DNA from: Edolisoma coerulescens
Taxonomy: Eukaryota; Chordata; Aves; Passeriformes; Campephagidae
Direction of reading: 5' to 3'
NCBI GenBank assembly: GCA_013397115.1
Contig: VWZW01000843.1
Span: forward strand, 372,001 to 436,000
DNA length: 64,000 nt
Part shown: piece after piece, positions 22,616-37,400 of the stretch
Position numbering within the stretch: the stretch's first letter is position 1
Layout of the letters: each line of letters begins with the position of its first letter
Notes under the pieces: model-generated
Seen by the model: only the letters and a program-made list of their open reading frames with translations
Databases searched by the model: none
Told to the model about the DNA's origin: nothing
Translations under genes and position numbers: made by a program

Positions 22616-25600
22616 AATGCCCCTGCATCCCCATATTGCACAGGAGTGCATAAACTGTGGCAGCAGAATTTGCCAATGGTCTTGTGTTTCTTCAGCAGAG
22701 ACCTATTTATGAAGCCACAGAACACACAAAAAAACCCCTCCAAAACAACAAACCCACACTGGTGTGCACTGGGGATAGTAGTACATAGCTGTGTGACATA
22801 CAGGTACATTTCTTCCAGATCCCAGCTGGCAATTACATTATGGAGATAAAAACACATAAAGCTTTGATAATTATAAGACTATGAAGGAACTTGGGAAAAT
22901 AACTCTCCATAATACTTTATAGACTTGGAAAATGTATTTCTTAGCTGAAATGTTCATTAATAAAACTTATAGATCGGTGTTGATTGCAAGAAATTGCCTA
23001 ATCTTTGTGCAAGTTTTTATTTAAGTATTAAGCTTTACATTTCATGGTCTAAGTACTTGTGTGGCTTTTCTGCCCTCAGTGGATATGAATCACTGTCAAC
23101 AGCAGGGAAGTAAAACAAGAAGATGAAAGAACATCTGGTGTGGAGTTCTCCTGTTACCAAATGAAAAAAGACATAACACACATAGCAAAATTTTTCAAAA
23201 CAGCTTTCGCAGAATGTACGGGTCTCCATCAGAGAATAGCTTCCAGCCTAATAAGGTTCCATAAGCTAGTAGCATGGTATGGACCCAAAATGTGGTCAAA
23301 AGCCATCCAGTTCAGTGAGATATTTTCCCTGGACTGAAAAAAGCTTTACATTCAATTTCAAGTCCCATCATGAACTTGCATACATGTCCTCCTAGCATGT
23401 GTGCTGACCCCTGTAATGTGAAATGGGGTGGAGCTGACAGGAGGATGTATCCCTGTCCTTCTCCTGCCCAGTCCCTGTGCTTTCCCCAGAGAGGCTGGCT
23501 GTGGGACAGGGGCTCCTGCCACCTTCTGCAAGCAAATCTCATTACCTTGTCATCCTGGAGGCCAGCCACCAGAGGAGGTCAGCTAACCAGAGATGTCCCC
23601 CTCTCTGAGGTCACACCTGCCAACTCTGCTCCAAGTCAGGAGACAAATCAAAAATGCAGCAACAGCAAATAACTTGTACAATCTACAGAGGTGGCAAACA
23701 TGTCAAAAGCGTTTTGATATTGGACTCTCACTTAAAATCAGTGATCCAAATGGGACTCAAACTGTTCTTTATTAAGGCTAAGGGCAAACTTAATACTTTG
23801 GAATTCATTCACACATGAGTTGGATGGACTTCATGAATAATAGCTTTATGCAGCGCTTTCCTGCATCATGCATTATTAAAATACTGCAACTGGAGGAACA
23901 AAGATGAATGGGGTTTGCTCATCCATCTTTGTCCAGCTCTGTGCCAGGATGGGCAACCTCCTGACTTTTACCTCCACACTTTTACCTACACGAAGTTCCC
24001 AGTCCCCTGTCCTGGCCTCTCTTGGATGAAATCCCAGAGTTTTTCTCCTTATCCTTTTGCACTTAATTACTGATATGAAAGGAGAGAGGTAATCCTCACC
24101 TTCATTCAGATTTCACTCCTGGACGGGGACTGAGGAAAGGTCAGAAGGAGGCCAGGAGCATTCAAGCTACAGGTGGTGTTTTTCCCTGACGCCTGCTTTG
24201 AAGAAAGCCTCAACCCCAAAGATAAGCATGCAGACCTGCCTACCGAAAAGAGGAGCTCATCAGAAGGCATTTTGCCTTGCAAACATGGCCCAGTCCTGGG
24301 GTGGCCTGCCCTGGCTCCTGTTTTTCCTGCTGCTTGCAGGGGACACTGCTGCGTCAGCATCCTGAAAAGAGGTAATGTGACATACAGCTTTCATCTACAG
24401 GTCTTGTTTGTGCAGTCAGCAACATGCCAGGGCTGGGAAATCAGTCATGGGAGCTGTGTATTTCGTGTAATTGGGCTGCTGTGCTACAGCCCAGCAAAGC
24501 CACATTGCTGCTCCCAACTTCTGGGTAAGTTGTTGGCAGGGGACCACACATGGTGAATGAAATGTTTTGGAAGTCCTTCAGGGAACACTGTGGTGTCACT
24601 TCTGCTTTGCAGACCCCAGGTCAATATGAAAAACTAGTCTTGGAAATGGTCAGAAAAAGCCTTGAGATTTAAAAGTACCATGCACACCACGCAGAATATA
24701 AAATAAATGCCAGCCCAAGAAGAGTGTCCCACTGGTCAAAATTCATGCCCAACACTGAACAGATCAACCAAAACAGCGCAGGAATAAGCCCTGGTCCAGT
24801 TAATTAAGCTCTACAGGTCCTTCGTTTTTCTGGTGTGAGTGGGTATACCTCTATGGAAAACCCGACATCACACCATCATGCTCCAGGACTGCATGCTTCT
24901 TCCAAGATGGAATATTCAAGTATGGACCAGGGCAGACATGGCCACTAAAAGGCTGATAAAAGATTCTGCAGCCCCAGTCAAAAAAATTGTGTGTTAAATA
25001 GTTGTAAGGGAAACTGTGCAGCTGGTGAGCCCTTCCCACACAGGTGTTTTCAAGGAGATAAAACTAGTGTTCCTGTATATTGACTTTATGGAGCTTTTTG
25101 AGTTTCTGATGGACAAACAATCTCCTAAGCCCATTGCACAACCCCTCACAAGGTTGTGGATGTTTTGCAAGGCATCAGTGTAGTCCTTGAGGTGGTGGAG
25201 CAGCGAGGGCAGATGGGGGAACAAGGAGCTCTGTTCTCTTGCGACATCAGGGAAAGGTGCAGTGATGAAGGTGCCTCTCCCTTTTTTGTGCCTCAGCGAT
25301 CAAGCCGCTGCTGAGTCAGACCTGCCGCTCCAGGTACCCTGTATGTGCTCGCCACTTCTCAAATGACCCTCAAAAAGAATCAAAATGCGTTAAAAATCCC
25401 AAGGCCAAACAGCAGCCTGCGAGCAGCAGTTGCTCAGAGGAGAGGTTAAAGCTCCCGCAGTTGGACCCCATCTCCTTTTGCCCCCAGAGGAGGCCAGACA
25501 TTAAGTTCGCAGCTCTGGTGGCGTCCCCTTAGCTTTCTGTGGTGGATGGTGTCCCTCCTGCCCTGTGTCCTCTCCTTCTTAAAGCAGGTTTTGTGGCGCA

Positions 25601-28600
25601 GGCTGCAAGCCAGCAGCCATCCCAGTTCTGCCTCTGTGTCTAGTTGTGGCTGACCAGGACCGAGCACAACCCCAGCTGCAGCATCCAGCAGCTCTTTGGA
25701 GAACATCTCTCAGCTCATCACATCGATCTCACTCACACATCCCCACGACAGCAGCTGGCAGTGGACAGCAGCAGCCCACGTGGACCTCACAGAGACCTCT
25801 ACCTGCATACAAAAAACATACCCACTAATTATGAACAAACCAGCTCAGAGATCTCTGCATCATCCCAAGTCTTCTCTGAACCTCAATATCCCTTTTCCTC
25901 GGTGTTGCTGGGGTCATCCCCAGGGCACCTTCATCAGGGTATGAACACCCTGTTGGTCCTCACCATCCTCCTCCAACACCTTCCCCACATACATCACTTT
26001 TCCTTTCACTTCCTCCAGCCCCTTGTCCTCATGCCTGCTTGCCAGGCTGGTGGTGCCTGGACCAGTAACAGCAGGAATTGCAACACAAGAGGGCCTTGGC
26101 AAGGACTCGCTTTGGAAAAACAAAAAGCCAGAACATACGTGTGGTTTGTCCAGATGCTGCCCAGAAAGGCCTGTTCTACCTCCCTGGGCTCTTGTGCACG
26201 CACAGTAAGTCTTAGCAATGTATCAGTAATGTTTTTCATCTAACACCTGTATTAAGTATGGCTGGTTCTTTCCTTAGACTTCTCAATTCCTTAAGGAAAC
26301 GAAAGGAATTAAATTAAATTAAATAAAAAATTTCAGATTTGACCTTTTAAACAGTTTTTCCTGTAGATCCTTTGAATGAACACTGATGCCTTTGAAAAAA
26401 ATTACTATTTAGCAAAGAGAGTTTTCCCCTTTAGCCGTAACTGGTTCTGGGAAGGAGCCACCTTGGCCTTAAAGTGCTAAACATTGTGACAATCATTTTG
26501 CAAGGTTGTGTCCCATCATACAGAATTACGTTTCTGGTATTATAGTAACCCAACAGATCTGTCTCTATCTGTGGGCAGTGGTCAATGACATACTTTTTGG
26601 GGGGGTTTATCTTCTTTTCCCAACAATCAGTGGTGACTGAAGCATGATGGTAGTGTTCCCTTAAAATGCGGAAGGGAGGCACCTTTGCAGTCTTGTGACA
26701 GAGAAATAGAACAGTTCCTCTGACTGAATGCTGACATCTCCTTTGGGGTGAGATTAATCATGCCCTAGAAACATCCATAGTCCCTCTGATGATTTGCACC
26801 CTGACATCCTATACCCTCCTGTGTAGTCACTTCAACACAAAGTGAGTTTTACCCACTTCCACTGCTCATGGATTTTCTTTCTGCCCCAATGACAGTAATT
26901 CTGGCACTCGGCACCTCTCTGTGGTACCTGAAGATGTTGAAGATACCTTTTAATTTCAGGTTGGTTCTTCCCTGTCTTGGGAAGTCTCATGTCTTGGAGA
27001 GTGTGTGTGCATGTCATTTAGAGCTGTCATCTTTGAGCTCTGTTTCTAGGTCTCGCCGTAGTGCTGAGGGCTCTGCACCACCTGCACTGCCGGCACACGG
27101 CTGTTTCAGATACAATAAGCCTGAGCCAGGAACCTGTTTGGCAAATTCTGCTCAGAAGGCCACGGGCTTATTCTGGGCTGTCCCTGTGTCTGTGTGAGCA
27201 TTTTGTCCCAACCCTCCTCACCACCAGTTAGACTTTCAGTACAGTTTCATAATTTCTGGATTGCTTCAGCACTGACGTGGCTTTCACGGAGTCCTTCCAG
27301 CTGGGGTGGAGGGAGTAGTCTGCAATTTGTACTGGGGAATGGGGTCCTTTTGGAGTGTTCTTCTATTCTCTGCTGTTTCTGTGCACCTGCAGCAGAGGTG
27401 AAGCTGGTGTCCCACAATTTGCTGGAAGCATTTCTGCCCTCCCAGGCAGTCTCTGCCTGCAGGTGCCTGTCACAGAGATGCACATGTTGCATCTTGTGCA
27501 GCAGGTCACCACATACTTGCTGTCACTTCATCGAAAAAAATGATGAAATCGTATCTGGAAGGACACTGGAGGCAGAATTTGTTGATGATGGCTAGAGGTG
27601 CTTACTTTGCCATCCACTAGGTTCTCCTGCACTAAAGAGATGTGGAGCTAAAAATAAATACATGGCCCATTAACGTTGAAGTGCCTTGAAGCAATTGCCT
27701 GGGGAAAAAAGACAGGAGAAATGGGTAGTCTGAAAAAATAATTAACGGTGAACAGAGGCTGAAAGAAAAACATGAATGAGGTGGGAATTACAGTAAAAGT
27801 CTTTTCCCAGGAGAACTCTGCTCTTTGCCCACAGAAACTCACTTGCACCTACCTGGCAGGGGCTTGTAGCAGGATTGTTTTCTTCACAGCCAAAGGTTTT
27901 CTGGAGAAGTTCTTCTTTGCCTTTTGAATTTGAAAGTGGATACTTGCCTGCATTTTTACTGCCAGACAGGCTTTCTATGCCCTTAGCCTGACCACACACC
28001 TGTGACATGAGGAAATTAGTGACTTTCACTGCATAGAGAGGGAGCAGCAGGAGTGAGGGAGGGCCCTGACTTACTCCCAAGGGCACAGAGGAAGCCTGTG
28101 GGTGTCTGGGAACCTAATGCACGAGTCTGTGCTGGGCTTATTGACAAAACCTGCAGAAACCAAACATATTTTGAAAAACAGGTCTTTTTTTTTTTCCCCT
28201 ATAAAATGTGGGTGGAATTTCTTTGGACCAGCTGTGTTTCTTATGAAGTCAAGAAGGGCTGTGAATCACACGGCTGCAGTGGTTCTTTGCATCTGGGCTT
28301 GGACTCAGCTGTTGGGCAATTCCTCTCATGCCAGCTTTGGCCCCTGCCCTGTCCTCATCCCAGTAAGGCGCTGGGGTTGCCTCCACCTTCCCCCACGCGC
28401 ACACACATCCCCATGGAGCTGTTCTCAGCTCCCACTGCTCAGACATTTGGCTGTGCCCACTGTCCCTTTGGAAGGAGCGTGGCCCAGGCTGGAGAAGATG
28501 CTGGGGACACCAGCTGCAGTTGGTAGCTGTGCAAACACACAGAGATGCGTTGCTTGGGCACTGCATCCCTCCAGTGCACAAGGAGGAGGCGTGAGATGCA

Positions 28601-31239
28601 ATCCTTAATCCCTTCAGCTCTCTGTGCCATCTACAACCCAACATGGCTATTAATACCTAATGATCTCACCTCAGATATTGAGTGGTATTTGAAACGGGCT
28701 CCCAAGTGCCTGCCTGGAAGATCCTGCAGAAGCATGTTGTTCTCTCCTGCACCCAGTGCCCACACAGCCCTGAAAGAGGGAGAGGAGTGATGCTGTACTT
28801 GAATCTATAACACTCCATTCAACACAGACAAAGCTTTAAATATGCTAAGGAGAAACAGGCTTTTCAAATTAAAAAATAGCTTTTCGTAAAGGTGTAACAA
28901 TTTACTTTTTCTTTTTTTTCATTAAAATGAAATTTTAATTACATCTGAGTAACTCAAGGCAATTTTCAAGTAGCTGGGGAGTTTCTGTTCACTGTTTTTG
29001 GAGTGTTCAAGATTCAGCATCTCACTCTTTTAAGTGTAGCTGGTTTCTAGCAAAAAAATAATTTATGGCTACAATCATTTGATTGAATGGTGCTCTGGAG
29101 GACTTACCTGCAACCATTCCTGAAAGAAGTGTCTTGTAAGGGAAAATTTCCCACAAATCCCACAGTGATTACCATTTATCCAACAACTGAAGTGCCTGCA
29201 ATACCATAAAGTAAATAGAAAAGTCTATATTTCATGCAATTAGAAGAATTTTAAAAGTGTAGCTACTTTTTCTAATTGGCTTCTCTCTCCAGAGAACAGG
29301 GAAAGAAACACCACTAGGACCACTGCAGCTTCCCCAGAATTACACAATCTTTGCTTTTGTACCAGCCATAGCATCTGGGGAATGTTTTTTAAACCCTGTC
29401 AAACAGATAGTGACCTTTTCTTTCTTGCAGCTTGATGGATATTCCCCAAAAAATAAACTCAATTTGATTTCTTGACATTTCTTCTGCTGTATGCCCAGGT
29501 TACCCAAAGGCCATATCTACATGGTAGAGAAAGAAGGAGGAAAACAAACCACCTTCCCAGAGCTCTGAGGCTTTGCATTAACCCAGCTTGGAATGACAAT
29601 GGCCTCTCTCCTGCACTCTGCAGCACTTAACAGTGCCTCCCATCTTTGGTTTCTGAAATTAAATTCTTAAAGGTTTTTGGCTTTGTTTTGGCCTAGTTTT
29701 GCTTGCTCTTTCTGGCCTTTATTTTACTGTGTGTCTTTATTTTCACTGACTTGAAACTGGAAGAAAATCAAACCATATGCCTAAACTGAAATGCAGGAAT
29801 CCTTGCCTCTGTTTAGCGAAAGCTTTCTATTTCTAGTCACGTTGCTGGAAGTGATTATTTGCTAAGGATAAAAAGACTTGAGTTTTGATGTAAATGTAAA
29901 TACTCATTTCTCAGATCATAACACCCACTTCATTTAATGCAGGTACAAAAGACATTCGAACCAGAGGAAGCTACCCAATAACAGCAGTGTCCAGGCTTCT
30001 TGTTCTTTCTTGGAAGCAGATGTTCTAGGCTGCTTTTAGACAGAGGATACAGCTCAGGAGGGAATGGCAATTCAGTATTGCCAATCTTCTGCTTCTTGCT
30101 AATAACTGGTGCTATATACTCTGTCTTCTGTATTTTTCCTTTTTATTTCAAAGCAGTTGTATGTAGGTAGACATGGCATCTCAACAGGACTTCCACTCTT
30201 TTCCATCCGTTCTCCACCCCAAATCCCGAACCATCGAAAAGTTGTCTTTAGCCACATTTAGTCTGCCATGGCAAGGAACAGCTAGATGGAAATAACACCG
30301 AGGCGGGTGCCAAGGAAACCCAGCCAAAATCCAGCTCTCCCAACCACATGTCTGGGCTCTCAGGACAGGCAGGAAGCAGATATACTGCCTGCCAGTGGAA
30401 ATGGGGCTGCAGGTGTGCTCATGAGCCCAAGCGTGGCACTGGGAACACCACCACCACTCTGTAGGAATATCTCTGCCAGAGACAGGTGCAGCTGCACCAG
30501 AGCAGCACCATCAGCTGTACCATCACTCAGCAGTACCATCAGGCAGGCAGCATGGCAAACTGCATGAGGGCTCTCTTGTTTTCCACACCACAAAACAGGA
30601 ATTCATCACATTTTTCTGGGTCTTCTGCAGGTAATCTTAAAGATATTTTTGCAGTGAATACTTGTTAAATTATGCATGATGTTTACTTTCACTCCTCTGC
30701 AGTTTTGCCATCTTTCATGAATATGAAAAGGAGAACTCTAGAGAGCTGTCTTTCTTTTGATGGCAAAATTTTCCAGGGTATTCAGTCTGGTTATACAGTT
30801 CTGTACTTGTGCTGTTGCTGACGTTTACCTGAGCAGGACTTCTTCAGCAAGTGGGGATCACCTGTGTGAATACAGGACAGGTCTGCACTGCCTGGAGATC
30901 TCTGTGGATGCCTGAACTGCCTCGAAACACCTCAAACAACAGAACAGAGTCCAACAAAATTAATGTTGAGGCCTCAAAATAACGGCAAGGCTTAGATGTA
31001 ATGAGTAATGGCTGTCTGCTAGGGAACAGAGCTGGTGTTTCAGCAATGGTGAAGGAAGGGGCACAATCACAGTCAGAAATGCGAAACCTATAATATACAC
31101 TCTTTTCTCCTGTTTTCCAAGAAAAACTGCCTGTGGCTTTCTCTTGGAAGCACTGGTGAACATCTTCAGGCCCTGGTCCTTAATATACAGGCTCCATGTT
31201 CCCAAATGTATTTGTTCTGGGAAATGTGGGAACATGAAT
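22616..31239. other. Non-coding span, no recognised gene
   Basis: About 8.6 kb with no identified exon or interspersed repeat. Two frames are noted elsewhere: a signal-peptide-like micro-ORF at 24,285 and the longest gap-free frame of the window (199 codons, 25,644-26,243, plus strand), which resembles no family I know. AT-rich stretches at about 28.8-29.3 kb contain only poly-A/T runs. Confidence 0.5.
24285..24365 (+). CDS. Signal-peptide-like micro-ORF, 26 codons, doubtful
   Basis: The start codon sits in a strong context (A at -3, G at +4). The frame encodes a short N-terminus with tryptophans, then a hydrophobic core WLLFFLLLAG at about residues 10-19 and small residues (TAASAS), the pattern of a secretory signal peptide with a cleavage site. 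It stops with TGA at 24,363, and a possible splice donor (GAG|GTAATG) lies just after the stop, at about 24,371. As it stands the product would be a bare signal peptide. It could be chance, a decayed first exon, or a small peptide gene. No downstream exon was identified. Confidence 0.12.
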   Translation: MAQSWGGLPWLLFFLLLAGDTAASAS

Positions 31240-31402
31240 TTCCCGTCTCTGGAAGTATTCAAGGTCAGTTTGGATGGGACTTTGAGTAACCTTGTCTAGT
31301 GAAAGGTGTCCCTGCCCATGGCAGGGAGATTTAAACTAGATTGTCTTTAAGGTTCTTTCCAACCCAAACCATTTGATGATTCCAGGATTCTATGATTCTA
31401 TG
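31240..31402 (+). mobile_element. CR1 LINE 3' end, truncated
   Basis: The blocks TCTGGAAGTATTCAAGG, 'TTTGGATGGGACTTTGAGTAAC', 'AAAGGTGTCCCTGCCCATGG' and 'TCTTTAAGGTTCTTTCCAAC' lie in the order of the avian CR1 3' UTR, followed by a clear terminal array ATGATTCCAGGATTCTATGATTCTATG. The element is about 160 bp, 5'-truncated and moderately diverged. Non-coding. Confidence 0.94.
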
Positions 31403-34400
31403 CACAAACAGGTAACATCACTCCAGGAATGTACACAGGCATGGCACTGCTTTGTAAAACAGGCCTTCAATCATTTATGAGGCATAACTGAAACAGCAGC
31501 TGAATTTCCTGCCGCTGGTGTAAAACCAAGATAGCTGAAGTTAAAATCTTGCTTTTTCTCAGTTGTTGCCATACTGAAATTAAGAATGTGTCAGTCAAAA
31601 TGAGGTCCAAAATGTGCAGCTGGGATTCTCACAAACATGTAGAGCCAGCTTACTTAAATTAGACCAGAGCTAGAAATCCCTAATTATAATATATTTTCTG
31701 AAAGAAATCCAGTTTTCTAAAAGCAAGTGCACAAACTCCACAGTAATTAAAATCCTTGTTATTTTTTTTCAAGAAACTCTTTGAAAGAAGCTTCCAGCAA
31801 AATTCTTAAACAAGTAAGTATTTAAATTCATACTTGCAGTTCAAAGTTCAAACATAAGCTTCACTCTTCAAACCATTTAGAGATTCTGAACAAAAATAAA
31901 ACTAAGTAAATAATGCCTTCCTGAAAAATAAATAAAACAGTAATATACAGAGAGGAATCTGTCTGTTTAGCACAACTTTCCTGCAGTCAGTTGGGCTGCC
32001 TTGGCAGGCAGGGTGGGAGCCATCGGAGCAGATGTAGATGTCTAGCGACGGAGTGAAATAGGCACTTCCAGGACATGATATGCCTTATCCCAGAGCAGTT
32101 GTCTAAAATAGATCAGACACATTTCAGCTCCTAAAATACCTGCTCCTTTTCAACTCTGGAGCAAGCCTGGGTGGCAGGCTCTGACAAAGGAGTCTGGATG
32201 ATGTAGGGGTTGTCCTTAAAGACAGGTGGGACAGATTCCAGCCCGGAATGAGATGGCTCTTCATATCCAATCCACTGCAGTGCCATGTGGCTGTACCACA
32301 AAGAGGACAAACTCCACGCCAAAGGCAGGGGAGAGTTTGCTCTGCTAAGCTGTTTTATGTTTGGTCTCCATGTACTGATAATCTCTAACATTTATGATAT
32401 TAATAATTCATAGCATCAAACTATTATATTACCTTAAGATAGCCACTGTCTCATATTTCCCTGCCTGTGGAAATACCTCCCCAGGGACCATTTGAGGCAT
32501 CACACTGCCAGCACGTAGTCTCCCTGAGTTTGGCTGCTGCACACAAATGTTCCTCCTCCTCTGCAGTTTCCAGCTGATGAGCTCTGAGTTTATCATTTAT
32601 TAGTCCACTGGTACCTGGTCCTCCACCTTGCTCTGCTACATACAATTTGATTCCTGCTACTTCAGCCCTCTGAGTCATCTGATTACCACCCCACCATCTG
32701 CCCTGGACCAGCAAAACCTCATAAGTTTGTGTCAACACCAAATTTAATTGATACCCTCACATATTGAGGTGATAACTGAAGGGCTGACCCCAGAACACAT
32801 TTCCTTTAAATAAGACATAATAAAAAGAATACCCATGCTGCTGGACTCTTTTTCCCAAACTGTAGCTTAAAAGTATTCTAGTCCTTAGACAGTCCCTGGC
32901 AAATTATGCCTTGTCATACTAAGAGAATAATTTTATGAATTGTTCTTTTTAAAAACACATTGCATATAAATGACCTCAGTATTATGTAGGATTATACCGG
33001 TAAAAATCTGTATTTGTTGTGTGTATTAATGCATCAGACAGGTATTTTCCTATAGAAATCTTCCAGTATTGCAGTATGACACAGAAGCATTGTAGTACCG
33101 ATTACTAATACCTTGCCAACCATCTCAGTATATTGAGATTGTAATTATTTACCATCTAGCCTCCATAGCAACACTGAATGTAAATACGTTTCATAATATT
33201 CTTATAAAGGGAGATTAAGGCTTTGCACATTCCAGCTGCGAACATGCCAGGAGAAGAAACAGGGACTCCATCTGCTATTGTGCTTGTTCAGTTGTCTGAA
33301 AAAAAACCAAACACCAATTTAAAGGAATATTGCATTAAAGAAAAGGGATTTTATTCTTTGAAAAAATTCAAGGTTTTGGTCAGCTTCTGGTACTCTCCTA
33401 GTGCGTTTGGAGCTGCTGCTGGGCAGGATAACAGCATCGATTTCTCTTTTTGCTGCAATTGTTGCTTTCAGTGTGGTGCTGTCAGATTTCTGTCCGGGGT
33501 GTCCCCTGCAATGCCACACCTACCCCGCAGAGCCAGGCACTGCTGCTCACAGTCAGCTGCTCACAGCAGCAAAGGCAGCCCCACAGAAATGCTGAATTAG
33601 CATGGGAGTCGGGAAGTGCTGAGTGCGCTGAGAACAAACACTCATCCATCACCCTATAGGTCCAGCAAGGAGCGCCAGGCTCGCTGTTTCCTAGCTTACG
33701 TATTCTGCCCTCGGTGTTTGTTAAACAGCAGCATCACGTTAAGGTATTTTATAAACCTTCCCAGCCCACCAGCATTATGTGAGTTTTGGCTCCTTTGTGG
33801 AGGTGGCGGGAGGCTGTACTTCTAATGAGTTTCCCTGCGACTTCTGTCAGGAGCCGGGCATTTCTTGCACGAGGGAAACAGAAGAATCCAAAAGAGAAAT
33901 TAGCTGCTGGTAAGAAAAAAACGGCATAAGGAAGGGTATGCAACTGGGGCCTGTTTCTCTTCTCCTTCCCAGCAGCTCTGTGCCAGGTTAACCCTTGCAG
34001 GCTCAGATGAGATACTCCTGATGCAAAGGGGTATAAAGGAGCTCGCAAGTAGGTTCTTGTTCCTCTCTCCTCTAATCTGAGTCTTTGCATAACAAAGCAA
34101 GTGCTTGGTTCGGCAATGTGAGCAGTACCTGTCTACTTCCTAAAAGCAGTTAAGAACCCAGTTTAAGAACCATCTAACAGGCTCTGCCAATCCCCAGGAG
34201 GCAATGATATTTAAGCATGTAAAGGCAAGATAGTTGCTTCCTCGTCACATTCCAGGGATGGAATTAATAGTTCCGGATATTTGCCTTGACTGACAAAATA
34301 AGAATGAAGCCTAACATTTCCGGTCCCAACACTGGGAAAACTGATTTGTCTTGCAGGCACCAGGAGGGGTGAGTGCATGCAGGAGAAGCATGACGTTGTC

Positions 34401-37400
34401 ACACATTAGGCCATTCTCTTTTCTTATCCTCTTCTGTGAATATTATGAGCCAGGTTAGGAAGAATGAATACTACTGCTCACAGATTTTCCCTGTCCTTTG
34501 GCAAGCTGCACCCGGATGCTCCCTGCTTCCCCCTAAGCACTGCTACACTTCTGCGAAGAGGACACTTGGAAAGACTGATGCAAATTCTGGTATCAGTGGC
34601 TCCCATAATCCTTTCTAGGGAGGAAGGATGGTCAAAAGAGCTAACAGGTCTTTTCCATCTGAAATATCTATAACCCTGAAAATGGTGCTGAATTGATATC
34701 CTAAAATAATACTTTGGGACATTACTGAGCATGCCCAAGCAAGTGGAGCAAGGCACAGATGTGGCACCTTGTCACCACATGCAGTCCCATGCCTGGGAGC
34801 CTCCCACGGAGGTGGCTGTGCCAGCCAGCTGCCTGCAGCCTCCTCAGCACCGTGCCAGGCACAGCTGAGAAGGTCCCAGCTCTGGAACAGGGTCAACAGG
34901 AGCTCAGCACTTGCTGGGCCACACTCTGCTCCATGTTGCAGATGTGCCTCTTCTCCTACCTTACTCCACTGCCAGTGTGATGCTTCTGACCACCCAGAAA
35001 TAATACTTTGATAGGTCTTTGTGAAAACCAGGCATTACAGCAGTGGGAGCATTAGAATGAATAGCAAGACATGGTAATTTCCAGGCCTTGTTATGAGAAA
35101 GGAAAAGTTATCAGGAAAAGGGGCAGGAACCTGCTGCTGCTGCTGGGACAGCATGACACCATGACCTTGTTAGCACAGCACCTTTCCAAAAATAGGACTA
35201 AGGCTGGGGTGGGGAAGACCAAGCTCTCCAGTCTTGGTCACCCATAATTGTTTCTTGACTCACAGTCCCTTGCAAGCAGAAGTATGTGCTGTCCTTGAGT
35301 TTCACCTCCCAACCCAGAGCCTCATGTGCCCATCTGCCTGCCCAGGGGACCTGTGATCAGCTGCAGATAGCCAGGCTCCTCGCTCAAAGCCACAGCCGCA
35401 GGGCTCCTTCCCTGTGCTGTGGCCTCTCATGAACTTAATGTGCCACACATTAGGTCTGATGTGTTAAGATAAGCCCACGTGTTCACTGCATGGCCCAGCA
35501 CAGTGATATCTTCTTGGTGGAAAAGAGGACACTGGCATGGCAGGGAACCAGGAGACTGGGTTGGAGCTAGGCAGTCAGCACCTCTGGGGTGACCACAGAA
35601 AGAGAAGCAGAGCAGCTGCATCACTGTAGCAAAGTTTGGTTAATTTCACTCACCTAAACACTTCTCAGCATTGATCAGGAAATCACACATAGGTCATATA
35701 TGGGGGAAAAAAGCATCTTATCAACCTATGATTTTATGCAAACTAATCAACAAATGGTGTTTGAATGGTAGCATTTCTAAATCCCTAAACTGGTAGCATC
35801 CGTGCAGCCTGATGTTAGCAGGGCCTTGTACTCAGCCCAAACCCCATCTGTTATCCTGTCTGTAATTTAGTCTTGCTCAAAAGATGAAACATCTTTTCAA
35901 AATTCATAGTAGTTAGGGAAATGGAAATAGCTCCATTTTTATTCAGCCTCTTTTAATATTTTTCTTCAGCTTTCCATCCCCCAGCCCCATTCTGAGAGCA
36001 TAATAACCACCAGGAAAAGCTATTTCCACAAGCATCTCTTGATTCTCTGGTGCTTGGTTAGGACAGACCCATGCTATTCCTTTCCCTTCACCCTCTTGTG
36101 ACCAGATGAAGAGTATGATTTTGCTGTGGTTTTCTGAAAATTTAGGATTTCACTTGAGCACTTCCAGCCTTACCCTCTAGACACTTACATGGGAATGATT
36201 TCTACTGAACTGTTCTTTGTAATCGAGAAAAAAAGAAAAAAGTCACTCGGTATTTAGGAAGGAAAATGACCTTTTATCTACAGTGGAGCAGGGATCCTTC
36301 CTTTGATCTTACTCCTGGGAATGTTGCAAAATAATAATGATTGGATAATCCTATCCATATGCTCACATTTTTGTTCGTAGCCTGGGTGGGGCTCTGCATA
36401 TCCAGCAGTGATTTGCAGCCATTAATGAGCACTGATTTTGCTATGTTGGGGGATAAAAATATGCCTCCTCTCCTCCCACCTGTCAGTACCTGTCATTTTC
36501 TAGCTAAGCTCTACGAACAGTAGTGTGTGTGATTCTCTTTCCCCAAAAGCCACCTCTCCCCCATCCATTGCCTGGACTCACACTAATGCCATGGTCCTGT
36601 CTCCCTCCTTGAACAGCTGTCTCCTGCAAGCTCCATTTTTCCATTTGGTTTTCTCTGGTGCAGCCTTGGAATGTCTTGATGCCAAGTTTTTGCCAAGGTT
36701 GTCCAACCAGCCTGGAGTAAGAGTAGACACAGACCTCGACTCTGCTGTCCTCAAGGTCCTGCTTTTATTATTAGACTTTGCTCACTGTTTGGCTACCATA
36801 TTTGAAACCCAATGTTTGAAATCGAAATGTTAGCTACATCTCAGCCTTCCTGTTACACAAACCAGGTGGAAATCTGCTGATCAGAACTCCCATGTACTTA
36901 TGCCAGGCTAGGATTTCAGCTGGCTGTCTCTTTGAAACACATCTCTCAGTACTGGATCCTTGCCACACACTTCTGGGGAGGTCAGTCCTTGGGAAAGGTC
37001 ACTGGCAGCTCCCAACCCACCTATTTTATTGTTTCTTCTGTTTCTGAAATCCTGTACTGACAATGCACTGGAGTACAAAGATAACCTTTGGTCTTCAACC
37101 AGTACACTGCAGCAAAACCTTGAGCCAACGTGCATCACTGGATTTTCGTGAGGACACCATACACAGTGCAACCCCACCTCAGAGTAATGCAAGTTTAAAT
37201 ATTAAAGAAAGCAGCATTTCTTTGAAGATGTTTGTCAGAGTCTGCCACTGTAAAAACCCAGGAACACACTGCCAGCAGTGGGACAAGACAGATGCCCGCC
37301 ATGCCTGCCAGTGCTTGTGCAGACTGTGTGCAGCACAGAGCCCACCTCCGCCCCTCTGGGCTCTCACTCCAGTCATGCAGCAGGAGGTATGCTCTGTGCC

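Noticed and set aside
25644..26243. 199-codon plus-strand frame, the longest without a gap
   Set aside because: Composition is proline-, serine- and histidine-rich, as in translated non-coding DNA. Two other plus frames and two minus frames overlap it, no domain is recognisable, and there is no promoter or splice context. Lack of conservation could only be shown by alignment.
26431..26682. 83-codon minus-strand frame that looked possibly transposase- or virus-derived
   Set aside because: No motif of any family could be placed, and the flanks show no terminal repeats or target duplication.
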